A stretch of DNA of 64,000 bases from Pseudomonas linyingensis (GTDB taxonomy: Bacteria > Pseudomonadota > Gammaproteobacteria > Pseudomonadales > Pseudomonadaceae). Positions within the stretch are counted from its first letter, which is position 1. The number at the start of each line of letters is the position of its first letter. Location of the stretch: the NCBI RefSeq assembly GCF_900109175.1, contig NZ_FNZE01000011.1:95437-159436 (forward strand), written 5' to 3'. Positions 56,337 to 64,000 of the stretch are shown here, in pieces. The position numbers and the translations under genes were made by a program. The notes under the pieces were generated by a model. It was not told where the DNA came from. It saw nothing but the letters and a program-made list of their open reading frames with translations, and did no database searches.

Positions 56337-56800
56337 GCGCCTCCGCTCCTGCTTGCGTGGCTGGCCCGCATCTCCCAGGCCTCCAAGCAGTCATAATCCG
56401 GAGCAAAGGACCGTTCAGCATGTCTTCCTTGGCAATGCACTACCCGAGTCCGGAGGATACGCCATCCTCCCGAAAGTCTCGGCTGGTAAAGCCTCTCCTG
56501 TGCTCTATATTCGAAGCGCCTCGAGTCGTGCCTGCTGCCCGGCCAGCGCGACTTTGCCAAGATAGCGCTCCACAAGTAGGACTCGGAGCATGCTCGAACC
56601 TTCCGGCAGTTACCTTACCTGCGAGGCGATGGCATGGTGGCCAGCCTGGTCGCTCCCGCTGCATCTGCGCTTGCGGGTTCTCGCGGCGAACTCCCGGCGA
56701 TCCATGTGGCATGAAGTACTGCTTGATATGCTTTGGGAAACCTCATTATCCGGCGGTTCCGGCCACCGGCCGATGCCTCAGCGAGGTTTTCCGGTAGCCC
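56337..56800. other. Long leader or gene-free stretch before the hybrid kinase
   Basis: A plus-strand frame (56240-56797) ends four bases before the kinase start. It begins inside the aptamer, shows low third-position GC and resembles no protein. I see only untranslated leader or decayed sequence here. Confidence 0.5.
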
Positions 56801-59800
56801 ATGCACGACAAAAACAGCAACGCCACTGCAGGCGGGTCGAGCATCGCCCTTATCTGCAGACTACGGCAGCTCTCCTGGAGAATCCTGGCCACGGCCGGGT
56901 TGTACGTGCTGGCCGGTCAGGTCGGCCTGCTGCTGCCCCAGGCGTCGGTCTATGCCTCGCCGATCTGGCCAGCGGCCGGCCTGGCCGTCGCCACACTGCT
57001 AGCCTGGGGCTGGCGTTGCTGGCCGGGCATCTGGCTGGGAGGAATGGTGGTCGATCTGTGGCTCGCCTCCTCCTCTCACAGCCTGGGACTCGTCGCCCTC
57101 GCTGCCGCTGCGACGACCGCCCAGGCATTGCTGAGCGCCTGGCTGGCCCGAGGCTACCTGCAAGGCACCTGGCGTGTTCAGGGCGACCGCGGGCTTGCCC
57201 TATTCCTGCTGACAGCCGGCCCGCTCGCTTGCCTAATCGCTCCCACCCTCGGCAGCGCCCTGTTGTTCGCTGGCGAGCGGGTCGCTGCAGACAACCTGAT
57301 CAACGCATGGTTATACCGGTGGGTCGGCGACAGCCTCGGTGTACTACTGTTCGCTCCGATGATCCGCCTGCTCTGGCCTGGCCCGCATCCCCTGCGCCCC
57401 CCCGGCGGCAGCTTCCGCTTCGCCCTGCCGCTGATCGTCACCGCCACTCTGCTGGTGGTCGGCCACCTTGGCCTGATCCGACTGGAAGCGCTGCGCGCAC
57501 AGAGCGAGGCACGCACCCTGATGGAAGTGATCGGCGACGGCGCCACGCTGGAAATAACCGAAACCCTGCTGCCACTGGAGGGGCTGGCGCACTTCTTCGC
57601 CGCCAGTCAGCAGGTCACCCGCACGGAGTTTCACGCCTACACCCAGAGCTTCGTCAACCGCCCTGCCATCCACTCGGTGGACTGGGCGCCGCGGATCGCT
57701 CATAGCGAGCGCGCAGCGTTCGAGGCCGCCGTCATCCGCGAAGGCTTCCCGGGCTATCGCATTGCCGAACTGGACCGCGACTTGCGCATGCAGCGAGCCG
57801 GCGAACGCGCCGAGTACTATCCGATCCTGTTTAGCGAGCCTCTGGCCGCCAGCCGCCCGATACTGGGACTCGACCACGGTTTCGAAGAACTGCGCCGTCA
57901 GGCCATGGCGGTTTCCCGCAAGCGGGGCAAGGCCATGGCCGCCGACCTGATCCGCCTACCGCGGACCGATCGCCACGCCTCCCTGGTCTTCATTCCGGTG
58001 TGGCCCCTCGCCGATAGCGGCCATGAGCAGGATATCGGCGGTTATGTGGTTGGGGTCATCGACATGCAGCAGCTCTTCGCCCCACTGCTCACCAAGGCCG
58101 CCGAACGCCAATTCGCCCTGCGCATCACGGACGTCACTCCTGGCTCGCCCGACCACCCGCTCATTGACTTGCTGGACAGCGACACTCCGGCCGACTGGCA
58201 GCGCGACCTGCATATCGGCGGGCGGACCTGGCGTCTGGAAATGGAGTCCAGCGTTCCGCTCTGGAAGCCGGGCTCGACGACCGAGGAGCGCCTGTTCCTC
58301 GGCTTCGCTCTGCTCACCGCCTTTCTCGCCACCTTCGCCACGCTGAGCAGCGCCAGCCGGCATGCCATGGTCTCCCGTGAGGTGGCCGAGCGCACCGATC
58401 AGCTCGCCGAGCTGAATACCCAGTTACAGCAGCGGATCGAGGAGCGCAGCCAAGCGCTGGCCGAGCTGCACGCCAAGAAGGAGGAGATCCGTGCAGTCCT
58501 CGACCACCTGCTCGAATGCGTAATCACCATCGACTGCCGCGGCATCGTGCAGAGCGTCACCCCGGCCATCGAGCCGCTGCTCGGCTACACGCCGGAGGAG
58601 CTGCTCGGGCAGAACGTTTCCTGCTTGATGGACTATCCTCTGCGCGGGCAGCACGACGGCCATATCGCGCGCTATCTGGTCACCGGTGAGAGACACATTA
58701 TCGGCTCCAGCCGCGAGGTCACCGGCCGTCACAAGGACGGCCACCCGGTCGACTTGGAGCTGAGTGTGTCCGAGTATCACGTACATGGCGAGCGCCTGTT
58801 TATCGGCACCCTACGCGACATCCGCGAGCGCAAGAATCTGATCTCCAGCCTGACCCAGGCGCGCGAGGATGCCGAGCAGGCCAGCCGCGCCAAGTCGGCC
58901 TTCCTCGCCGCCATGAGCCACGAGATCCGCACCCCGATGAACGGCGTGGTCGGCCTGGTCGACGTATTGGGCCGGGATCGCCTGTCCCAGTACCAGGCCG
59001 ACCTGGTGAAGACCATCCGCGACTCAGCGAACAACCTGCTCGGCGTGATCGACGATATCCTCGACTTCTCCAGGATCGAGGCCGGTAGGCTGGAGATCGA
59101 GCAAGCCCCTGTACCTCTGGTCGAACTAATCGAAAGTCTCTGCGGCACCCTCGGGCCACTGGCCAGCTCACGCGGCGTCGCCCTAGAGCAGGACATCGCC
59201 GACGATGTGCCGCGGTGGGTCTGCTCCGATGCCTTGCGTCTGCGGCAGATTCTCTACAACCTGATCGGCAATGCCCTCAAGTTCTCCGGCGGGCGCAGCG
59301 AACGCCCTGGCCGGGTCGTGGTGCGTGTCCGCCTCGCCGGCAGCGATCCGCTGCGCGTGGCCATTGCCGTAGAGGACAACGGCATCGGCATCGCCCCCGA
59401 GCATCAGGCCAGCCTGTTCAACCCCTTCACCCAGGCGGATTTTTCGACTACCCGCCGCTTCGGCGGCAGCGGCCTCGGCCTGGCCATCTGCAAGCGCCTG
59501 GCGAAGCTGATGGACGGCGAAATCACGGTCGCAAGCACGCCGGGCAGCGGCAGTATCTTCACCATCACCCTGCCCCTGCCGACCATCGACGCCCCGTTGG
59601 ATTTCGATGATGGTCGAACCCTTGCACCGTCCGACTCAGCCGTACCGGTTGATCTCGCGGCCAGCCGACGGATCCTGGTGGTCGAGGACGAGGCCGTGAA
59701 CCGCAAGGTGATCCAGCGGCAACTCGCCCTGCTCGGCTACCGCTTCGAGATGGCCTGTCATGGCGTCGAAGCCCTAGCCATGTGGCGCCAGGGTGGTTTC

Positions 59801-60433
59801 GACCTGATCCTCAGCGACCTACACATGCCGGAAATGGACGGCTACGAGATGACCGAAATAATTCGCCACGAGGAAGGCTCTGACCACCACATCCCCATCC
59901 TGGCGCTGACTGCCAACGCACTACGCGACGAGGCTGCACGAGCCCGCGCCTCCGGCATGGACGACTACCTGACCAAGCCCATCCGCCTGGCCAGCCTTGA
60001 GGCCGCTCTCGCGCGCTGGCTACGCCGCGACGCTACTCTCGAGCGGAACACACCGCCAACGCCCGCGGTCATCGAGGAGCCCCCGCTGTTCGACCTGAGC
60101 GCACTGGCTGCACTGGTCGGCGAAAACCCTCAGATAATCCGTGACATCCTCGGCGACTATGTCGAGGCACTGGGCGACCTGACGCTGCAATTGCAGGACT
60201 CCTTCGCAGGCAACGACCTGGACGCCATCGGTGCCCTTGCCCATCGCCTCAAGTCGTCGTCCCGAGCCGTAGGCGCCGCGCGGATGGGGCAGCTGTGCGC
60301 AGCACTCGAACAGGCCATCGAGGATGGCGACAGCATGGCGCTGACCCGTGACATCGCCGAGCTCCCCGCCCTACTGGCCACCACAGCCGAGCGGATCGAA
60401 CAGTTTCTTCTGGAAAAGAACGGTCAGGCATGA
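56801..60433 (+). CDS. MASE1-CHASE-PAS hybrid histidine kinase with REC and Hpt domains
   Basis: The 1210-residue membrane kinase has a MASE1-like eight-helix sensor (about residues 25-235, with [20 protein letters not shown]) and a periplasmic CHASE domain (about 255-480). A helix, coiled coil and PAS domain follow (about 565-690), then HisKA with H707 ([10 protein letters not shown]) and HATPase ([28 protein letters not shown]). The receiver has D1006 ([13 protein letters not shown]), and an Hpt domain has H1148 ([10 protein letters not shown]). All phosphorelay residues are present. The next gene, 16 bases on, is a REC-EAL regulator and is the likely phosphate acceptor. Architecture and partner resemble the RocS/RocR arrangement of P. 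aeruginosa. Confidence 0.92.
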   Translation: MHDKNSNATAGGSSIALICRLRQLSWRILATAGLYVLAGQVGLLLPQASVYASPIWPAAGLAVATLLAWGWRCWPGIWLGGMVVDLWLASSSHSLGLVALAAAATTAQALLSAWLARGYLQGTWRVQGDRGLALFLLTAGPLACLIAPTLGSALLFAGERVAADNLINAWLYRWVGDSLGVLLFAPMIRLLWPGPHPLRPPGGSFRFALPLIVTATLLVVGHLGLIRLEALRAQSEARTLMEVIGDGATLEITETLLPLEGLAHFFAASQQVTRTEFHAYTQSFVNRPAIHSVDWAPRIAHSERAAFEAAVIREGFPGYRIAELDRDLRMQRAGERAEYYPILFSEPLAASRPILGLDHGFEELRRQAMAVSRKRGKAMAADLIRLPRTDRHASLVFIPVWPLADSGHEQDIGGYVVGVIDMQQLFAPLLTKAAERQFALRITDVTPGSPDHPLIDLLDSDTPADWQRDLHIGGRTWRLEMESSVPLWKPGSTTEERLFLGFALLTAFLATFATLSSASRHAMVSREVAERTDQLAELNTQLQQRIEERSQALAELHAKKEEIRAVLDHLLECVITIDCRGIVQSVTPAIEPLLGYTPEELLGQNVSCLMDYPLRGQHDGHIARYLVTGERHIIGSSREVTGRHKDGHPVDLELSVSEYHVHGERLFIGTLRDIRERKNLISSLTQAREDAEQASRAKSAFLAAMSHEIRTPMNGVVGLVDVLGRDRLSQYQADLVKTIRDSANNLLGVIDDILDFSRIEAGRLEIEQAPVPLVELIESLCGTLGPLASSRGVALEQDIADDVPRWVCSDALRLRQILYNLIGNALKFSGGRSERPGRVVVRVRLAGSDPLRVAIAVEDNGIGIAPEHQASLFNPFTQADFSTTRRFGGSGLGLAICKRLAKLMDGEITVASTPGSGSIFTITLPLPTIDAPLDFDDGRTLAPSDSAVPVDLAASRRILVVEDEAVNRKVIQRQLALLGYRFEMACHGVEALAMWRQGGFDLILSDLHMPEMDGYEMTEIIRHEEGSDHHIPILALTANALRDEAARARASGMDDYLTKPIRLASLEAALARWLRRDATLERNTPPTPAVIEEPPLFDLSALAALVGENPQIIRDILGDYVEALGDLTLQLQDSFAGNDLDAIGALAHRLKSSSRAVGAARMGQLCAALEQAIEDGDSMALTRDIAELPALLATTAERIEQFLLEKNGQA

Positions 60434-60449
60434 CCACGAGGCAATCCCT

Positions 60450-61658
60450 ATGAGAATTCTGGTAGTCGACGACGACCCCTTCATCTGCAGGCTGCTGGTC
60501 CGCCAACTGAAGACCCTCGGCTGCGAGCAGGTGACCGACTTCAATCGGGCCCTTGCTGCGGTAGAACATCTGGAGCGCGATCCCGGTGGCATAGACCTGA
60601 TCTTCTGCGATCTGCAGATGCCCGAGATGGATGGCATCGAGTTCATCCGTCATCTGGTACGCCTTGGCTATGCGGGCTCCCTGGTGCTGATCAGCGGCGA
60701 GGACGAACGCATCCTGCAGAGTGCCGAGCGCCTGGCCCGAGAGCATAAGCTGCGCGTGCCGGGCGCCTTGTTCAAGCCGGTCTCCAGCGCGCAGTTGCAG
60801 CAGTTGCTGGAACAGGCTGCGCCCTGCGCCAGTGCCCCACAGGCAGCCGAAGCACGCCGCTACGACGCCGAGGAGCTGGCCCACGCCATCGGGGTCGGCG
60901 AACTGGTCAACCACTATCAGCCCAAGATCGATTTCGCCAGCGGCCAGTGCAGCGGCGTCGAGGCACTGGTGCGCTGGCAGCACCCGCGGGATGGCCTGGT
61001 CTATCCCGACCGCTTCATCGCCCAGGCCGAAGAGGCCGGACTGATCGACGCCCTGATGTGCGAGGTGCTACGCAACGCCTTGCGCGATGCTCGTCATTGG
61101 CGCAAGCAGGGCTTGGAACTGCAGATGGCGGTCAACGTGTCGATGGACAACCTGCAGGGGCTGGACTTCCCGGACTTAGTCGAGCGCGCTGCGCTGGACA
61201 GCGGGGTGCCGCTGTCCAGCCTGGTGCTGGAGGTCACCGAAAGCCACCTGATGAAGAACCGCCAGGCGGCACTGGATATCCTCACCCGCCTGCGCCTGAA
61301 GCGCATCCACCTGTCCATCGATGACTTCGGCACCGGTCACTCCTCGCTAGTGCAGCTGCGCGATATCCCGTTCAACGAGCTGAAGATCGACCGCAGCTTC
61401 GTGCATGGCGCCTGGCGCGACGCCTCCCTGAGCACCATCCTCAATGCCAGCCTGGAGATGGCGCGCAAGCTGGGCATGAAGGCGGTGGCCGAAGGTATCG
61501 AGGATCGTGCCGACTGGGACTACCTGCGCCAGGCCGGCTGCGATGTCGCCCAGGGCTGGTTCATCGCCCGAGCCATGCCGGCCGAGCAACTGCCGGCATG
61601 GCTGCAGGACTGGGAGCGTCGCCGTGCCGAGCTGATCACTCCTATCTGCGATGGCTGA
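60450..61658 (+). CDS. RocR-like response regulator with EAL c-di-GMP phosphodiesterase domain
   Basis: From ATG 60450 the protein is 402 residues: a receiver (residues 1-125, [10 protein letters not shown]54 in [12 protein letters not shown]) and an EAL domain (about 140-395). The EAL catalytic set is complete: E171 (EALVRW), N229 (AVNVS), E264 (EVTES), D291/D292 (DDFGTG), K312 (LKID) and E348 (AEGIE). It should therefore hydrolyse c-di-GMP to pGpG under phosphorylation control. Length and spacing match P. aeruginosa RocR. It lies between two hybrid kinases and is followed by a good terminator. Confidence 0.92.
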   Translation: MRILVVDDDPFICRLLVRQLKTLGCEQVTDFNRALAAVEHLERDPGGIDLIFCDLQMPEMDGIEFIRHLVRLGYAGSLVLISGEDERILQSAERLAREHKLRVPGALFKPVSSAQLQQLLEQAAPCASAPQAAEARRYDAEELAHAIGVGELVNHYQPKIDFASGQCSGVEALVRWQHPRDGLVYPDRFIAQAEEAGLIDALMCEVLRNALRDARHWRKQGLELQMAVNVSMDNLQGLDFPDLVERAALDSGVPLSSLVLEVTESHLMKNRQAALDILTRLRLKRIHLSIDDFGTGHSSLVQLRDIPFNELKIDRSFVHGAWRDASLSTILNASLEMARKLGMKAVAEGIEDRADWDYLRQAGCDVAQGWFIARAMPAEQLPAWLQDWERRRAELITPICDG

Positions 61659-61673
61659 GCGTCGCGACCGCTC

Positions 61674-61713
61674 GTCTGTGCGGCACGCCTCCGGCCGCAC
61701 AGACTTCCTTTTG
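61674..61713 (+). terminator. Rho-independent terminator after the REC-EAL gene
   Basis: GTCTGTGCGGC (61674-61684) and GCCGCACAGAC (61694-61704) form a perfect 11-bp stem followed by TTCCTTTTG. It separates the kinase/REC-EAL operon from the second hybrid kinase gene. Confidence 0.8.
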
Positions 61714-61749
61714 CCTCGTAAAAATACCCATCGGCTCGTCAGAACAACA

Positions 61750-64000
61750 ATGAACCCTCCAGATTCTCTTGCGTCTCCCCCCTCATCCCGGCAACTGTGT
61801 CTGCCAAGATCCCGTGGCCTGCGGCGACTGGCACAGATATCCGCGCTGGCTCTGAGCTATTTCGCCCTCTCCCAGTTAGCCCTGGCGCTCAACAGCCCCT
61901 CCAATCATGCAGTGATGCTCTGGCCGGCCGCCGGCCTGGCCCTCGTCGCCCTGCTCGGTTGGGGCATCGCGCGCTGGCCAGGGGTCTGGCTCGGCTATTT
62001 CGCCTCCGACCTGTTGTACCGTCTACAGATAGCAACCGGCGAAGACAACGCAAACCTGATAGCCCTGTCTGCCCTGCTCGCCAGTGGAGCCAGCCTGCAG
62101 GCGGTGCTCGGCGCACGCCTGCTACGCCCCCTCCTGCAACGCAGCGACCCGCTGGAGAATGAGCAAGAGGCATTTCGCTGCCTGTTGCGGGCGATCCCGC
62201 TGAGCAGCCTGATCGCCGCGAGCGTCGGCTGCACAGGCTTGATCCTGCTGCAGAACCTGCCTTTCGCGCGGCTGCTAGAGACCTGGCTCACCTGGTGGGC
62301 CGGCGATACCCTGGGCATCCTCCTGGTCCTGCCGCTGCTCCTGCCGCTGCTGCCCCCCCTGCGCCGCCACTGGTCCAGCCGGGTCCTGCACATTGCCATC
62401 CCGACCCTGGTCACCTGTGCCCTGGTGATACTCGGCGATGTCTGGCTGCAGCGCCTGGAGCGCGCCAACTGGCAGGCTCGCCTGACCGCGGCCGGCGAGT
62501 CCATCCGCGACATGCTCGCCGTCCAGATGACCCGGCAGTCGCAACGCCTGCTGGCAGTCAGCGACCTGTTCGATAGCGGTGTCGAGCCCAGCACCCACCA
62601 GCTCGAGCGTTTCGCCCACCGCGCCCTGACCATGGATGGACTGCATGCCCTGGCCTGGGCCCCGCGGGTGACCGATGTCGAGCGCGAAGGCTTCGAGCGC
62701 CAGCAGCGGCTGAACGGCTACATCGGCTTCACCATCCGTGAAAACGATGAGCAGGGCATTCCACGTCTGGCCAGCACCCGCCCGGAGTATTTCCCCCTGC
62801 AGTTCATCGCCCGCCCGGAGGGCATCAGCCGCCTGAGCGGCATCGATCTCACCAGTTCCCCCGCGAACCACACGGCCCTGCACCAAGCGCGCCTGAGCGG
62901 GCACAACATCTGGTCGCCACACCATCCGCTGGGCGAACTCCTGGACCGTCATCCCCATGCCTGGAACCTGTTCGTTCCCGTCTATGCGCACGACTTCGAC
63001 GCCACCCGGGCCACGCCCGAGGCCCGCGCCCGGGCGCTGCGCGGATATGCGGTGGGTTTGTTCCATCTCGACGGGCTGTTCGCCACCTTGAACCAGCGGG
63101 CCGCTCTGCAGGGCATAGCCTATCGCATCTCCAGTCCGGTGCCCGGTCAGACAGGGGTGCTGTTCGACAATCGCCCGACCGACATTCCTCTTGGTCAGCC
63201 GGCCTGGCGTACCAGCATCGACGGCCTCGACGGCGAGCGCATGAGCCTCGAAATCTGGCCGCTGCCGGCAACTACCGAAGGCCGCTCGCCGAGCGCCATG
63301 CTCTACCTGCTTGCCGGCGCACTGGTCACCTTCCTGGTGGTGGCATTCACACTCATCGCCACCGCGCAGACTGTACGTGCCAGACGCCACGAGCTGGAGC
63401 GACGCCAGGAACTGCAGGAAAGCCGGGCGCGCCTGCAGCGGGTGATCGATGCCAGCCAGTTCGGCTACTGGGATCGCGACCTGATCACCAACGAGGTGAT
63501 CTTCAGTCCGCGCTGGTTGCAGATGCTCGGTTACGACCCCGATGAGCTGCCCAATCGCCACGACACATGGAACCGCCTGATCCACCCCGAAGACCAGCCG
63601 CGGGTCCTGGCCTGCATGGAGGAGCACATTTCGGGGCGCAGCCCCGTCTATCGCGCCGAGCACCGTCTGCGCGCGCGCAATGGCGAATGGCGCTGGATTC
63701 TCACCAGCGGGCACGTTAGCGGCTACGACGCCCAGGGAAAGCCGACGCAGATTTCCGGCATTCATGCCGATATTCACGAGCAGAAACAGGCTGAAGCCGA
63801 CCTGCTGGCCAGCCAGCAGGAGCTGCAGCGCCTCAACGCTCGCCTGGAGCAGACGCTGCTGGAGGCCGAACAGGCCAACCAAGCCAAGTCCAGCTTCCTC
63901 GCCACCATGAGCCACGAGATCCGCACGCCGATGAACGGCGTGATCGGCATGCTCGAAGTGCTTGCCCAAACCCCGCTCAAACCCCAGCAGCAGGACATGG
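61750..64000 (+). CDS. Second MASE1-CHASE-PAS hybrid histidine kinase, 3' part beyond the window
   Basis: A frame from ATG 61750 stays open to base 64000 (750 codons). It encodes a MASE1-like membrane sensor ([19 protein letters not shown]; about residues 25-215), a periplasmic CHASE domain (about 235-500) and a helix around 520. A PAS domain follows ([35 protein letters not shown]), then a coiled coil and the start of HisKA with H722 ([13 protein letters not shown]). The catalytic domain and any receiver lie past the edge. Its plan parallels the kinase at 56801, from which the REC-EAL gene and a terminator separate it. It may feed the same c-di-GMP phosphorelay. Confidence 0.9.
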   Translation, partial: MNPPDSLASPPSSRQLCLPRSRGLRRLAQISALALSYFALSQLALALNSPSNHAVMLWPAAGLALVALLGWGIARWPGVWLGYFASDLLYRLQIATGEDNANLIALSALLASGASLQAVLGARLLRPLLQRSDPLENEQEAFRCLLRAIPLSSLIAASVGCTGLILLQNLPFARLLETWLTWWAGDTLGILLVLPLLLPLLPPLRRHWSSRVLHIAIPTLVTCALVILGDVWLQRLERANWQARLTAAGESIRDMLAVQMTRQSQRLLAVSDLFDSGVEPSTHQLERFAHRALTMDGLHALAWAPRVTDVEREGFERQQRLNGYIGFTIRENDEQGIPRLASTRPEYFPLQFIARPEGISRLSGIDLTSSPANHTALHQARLSGHNIWSPHHPLGELLDRHPHAWNLFVPVYAHDFDATRATPEARARALRGYAVGLFHLDGLFATLNQRAALQGIAYRISSPVPGQTGVLFDNRPTDIPLGQPAWRTSIDGLDGERMSLEIWPLPATTEGRSPSAMLYLLAGALVTFLVVAFTLIATAQTVRARRHELERRQELQESRARLQRVIDASQFGYWDRDLITNEVIFSPRWLQMLGYDPDELPNRHDTWNRLIHPEDQPRVLACMEEHISGRSPVYRAEHRLRARNGEWRWILTSGHVSGYDAQGKPTQISGIHADIHEQKQAEADLLASQQELQRLNARLEQTLLEAEQANQAKSSFLATMSHEIRTPMNGVIGMLEVLAQTPLKPQQQDM

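Noticed and set aside
56471..56505. Second GEMM-like string (CGAAAGTCTCGGCTGGTAAAGCCTC)
   Set aside because: Only part of the junction matches, no flanking stems or 3' receptor strand follow, so a tandem aptamer is not supported.
56240..56797. 185-codon plus-strand frame ending four bases before the hybrid kinase
   Set aside because: It begins inside the riboswitch candidate, has low third-position GC and many Cys/Pro/Arg runs typical of non-coding GC-rich DNA.

Overview
The window is GC-rich, densely coded DNA that reads as a Pseudomonas-type gammaproteobacterium (Pseudomonas/Azotobacter group). This rests on an OprD-family porin, the urea/urease gene order, a RocR-like REC-EAL regulator next to hybrid kinases, Cus-type RND genes and the style of the intergenic repeats. 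The species is not determined. No rRNA, tRNA or CRISPR array was recognised.

Layout. 1-2.9 kb: a mobile-DNA graveyard (integrase N-terminus, IS21-type istB remnant, an IS3-family remnant inserted in an IS256-family transposase gene, a possible IS66-type remnant). 3.0-15.7 kb: a catabolic cluster with two M20 hydrolases, an OprD porin, a Tat-type flavin amine oxidase, a cytochrome c, an exported RidA protein, a LysR regulator, an MHS-type MFS importer, a ThDP enzyme and an aldehyde dehydrogenase. 15.8-16.05 kb: a decayed enolase-superfamily gene next to an intergenic repeat. 16.2-21.7 kb: creatinase, a GcvA-like LysR regulator and a polar-amino-acid-type ABC importer, with one identical 19-bp palindrome-containing sequence in front of both arms. 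21.8-22.7 kb: a DMT exporter, then a strong bidirectional terminator. 22.8-32.1 kb (minus strand): a hybrid kinase with an NCS1-permease-like sensor, a LuxR-type response regulator and ureDABCE-orf60-ureFG, linked by overlaps. 32.35-38.06 kb (plus strand): urtABCDE, a urea ABC importer, divergent from it. 38.5-48.8 kb: a vibrioferrin-type siderophore operon led by an SbnG-like aldolase/citrate-synthase gene and followed by its TonB receptor, with Fur-box-like sites. 48.9-55.6 kb: a Cu/Ag efflux set (small exported Met/Cys-rich protein, cusC, a cusB with a CusF-like tail, cusA, cusF), followed by a decayed two-component system. 56.2-64 kb: a candidate class-I c-di-GMP riboswitch, a MASE1/CHASE hybrid kinase, a REC-EAL phosphodiesterase regulator and a second MASE1 hybrid kinase cut by the window edge.

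How the parts may work together (inference). Creatine is split to sarcosine and urea, and urea is also imported by Urt; urease then gives ammonia, under a membrane kinase that looks like a permease. In the 3-15.7 kb cluster an exported amidohydrolase could free an amine or amino acid from an N-acyl conjugate. The periplasmic flavoenzyme would oxidise it with cytochrome c as electron acceptor, RidA would hydrolyse the imine, and importer, ThDP enzyme and aldehyde dehydrogenase would finish the carbon skeleton. At the right end a c-di-GMP-sensing RNA may control a c-di-GMP-degrading phosphorelay.
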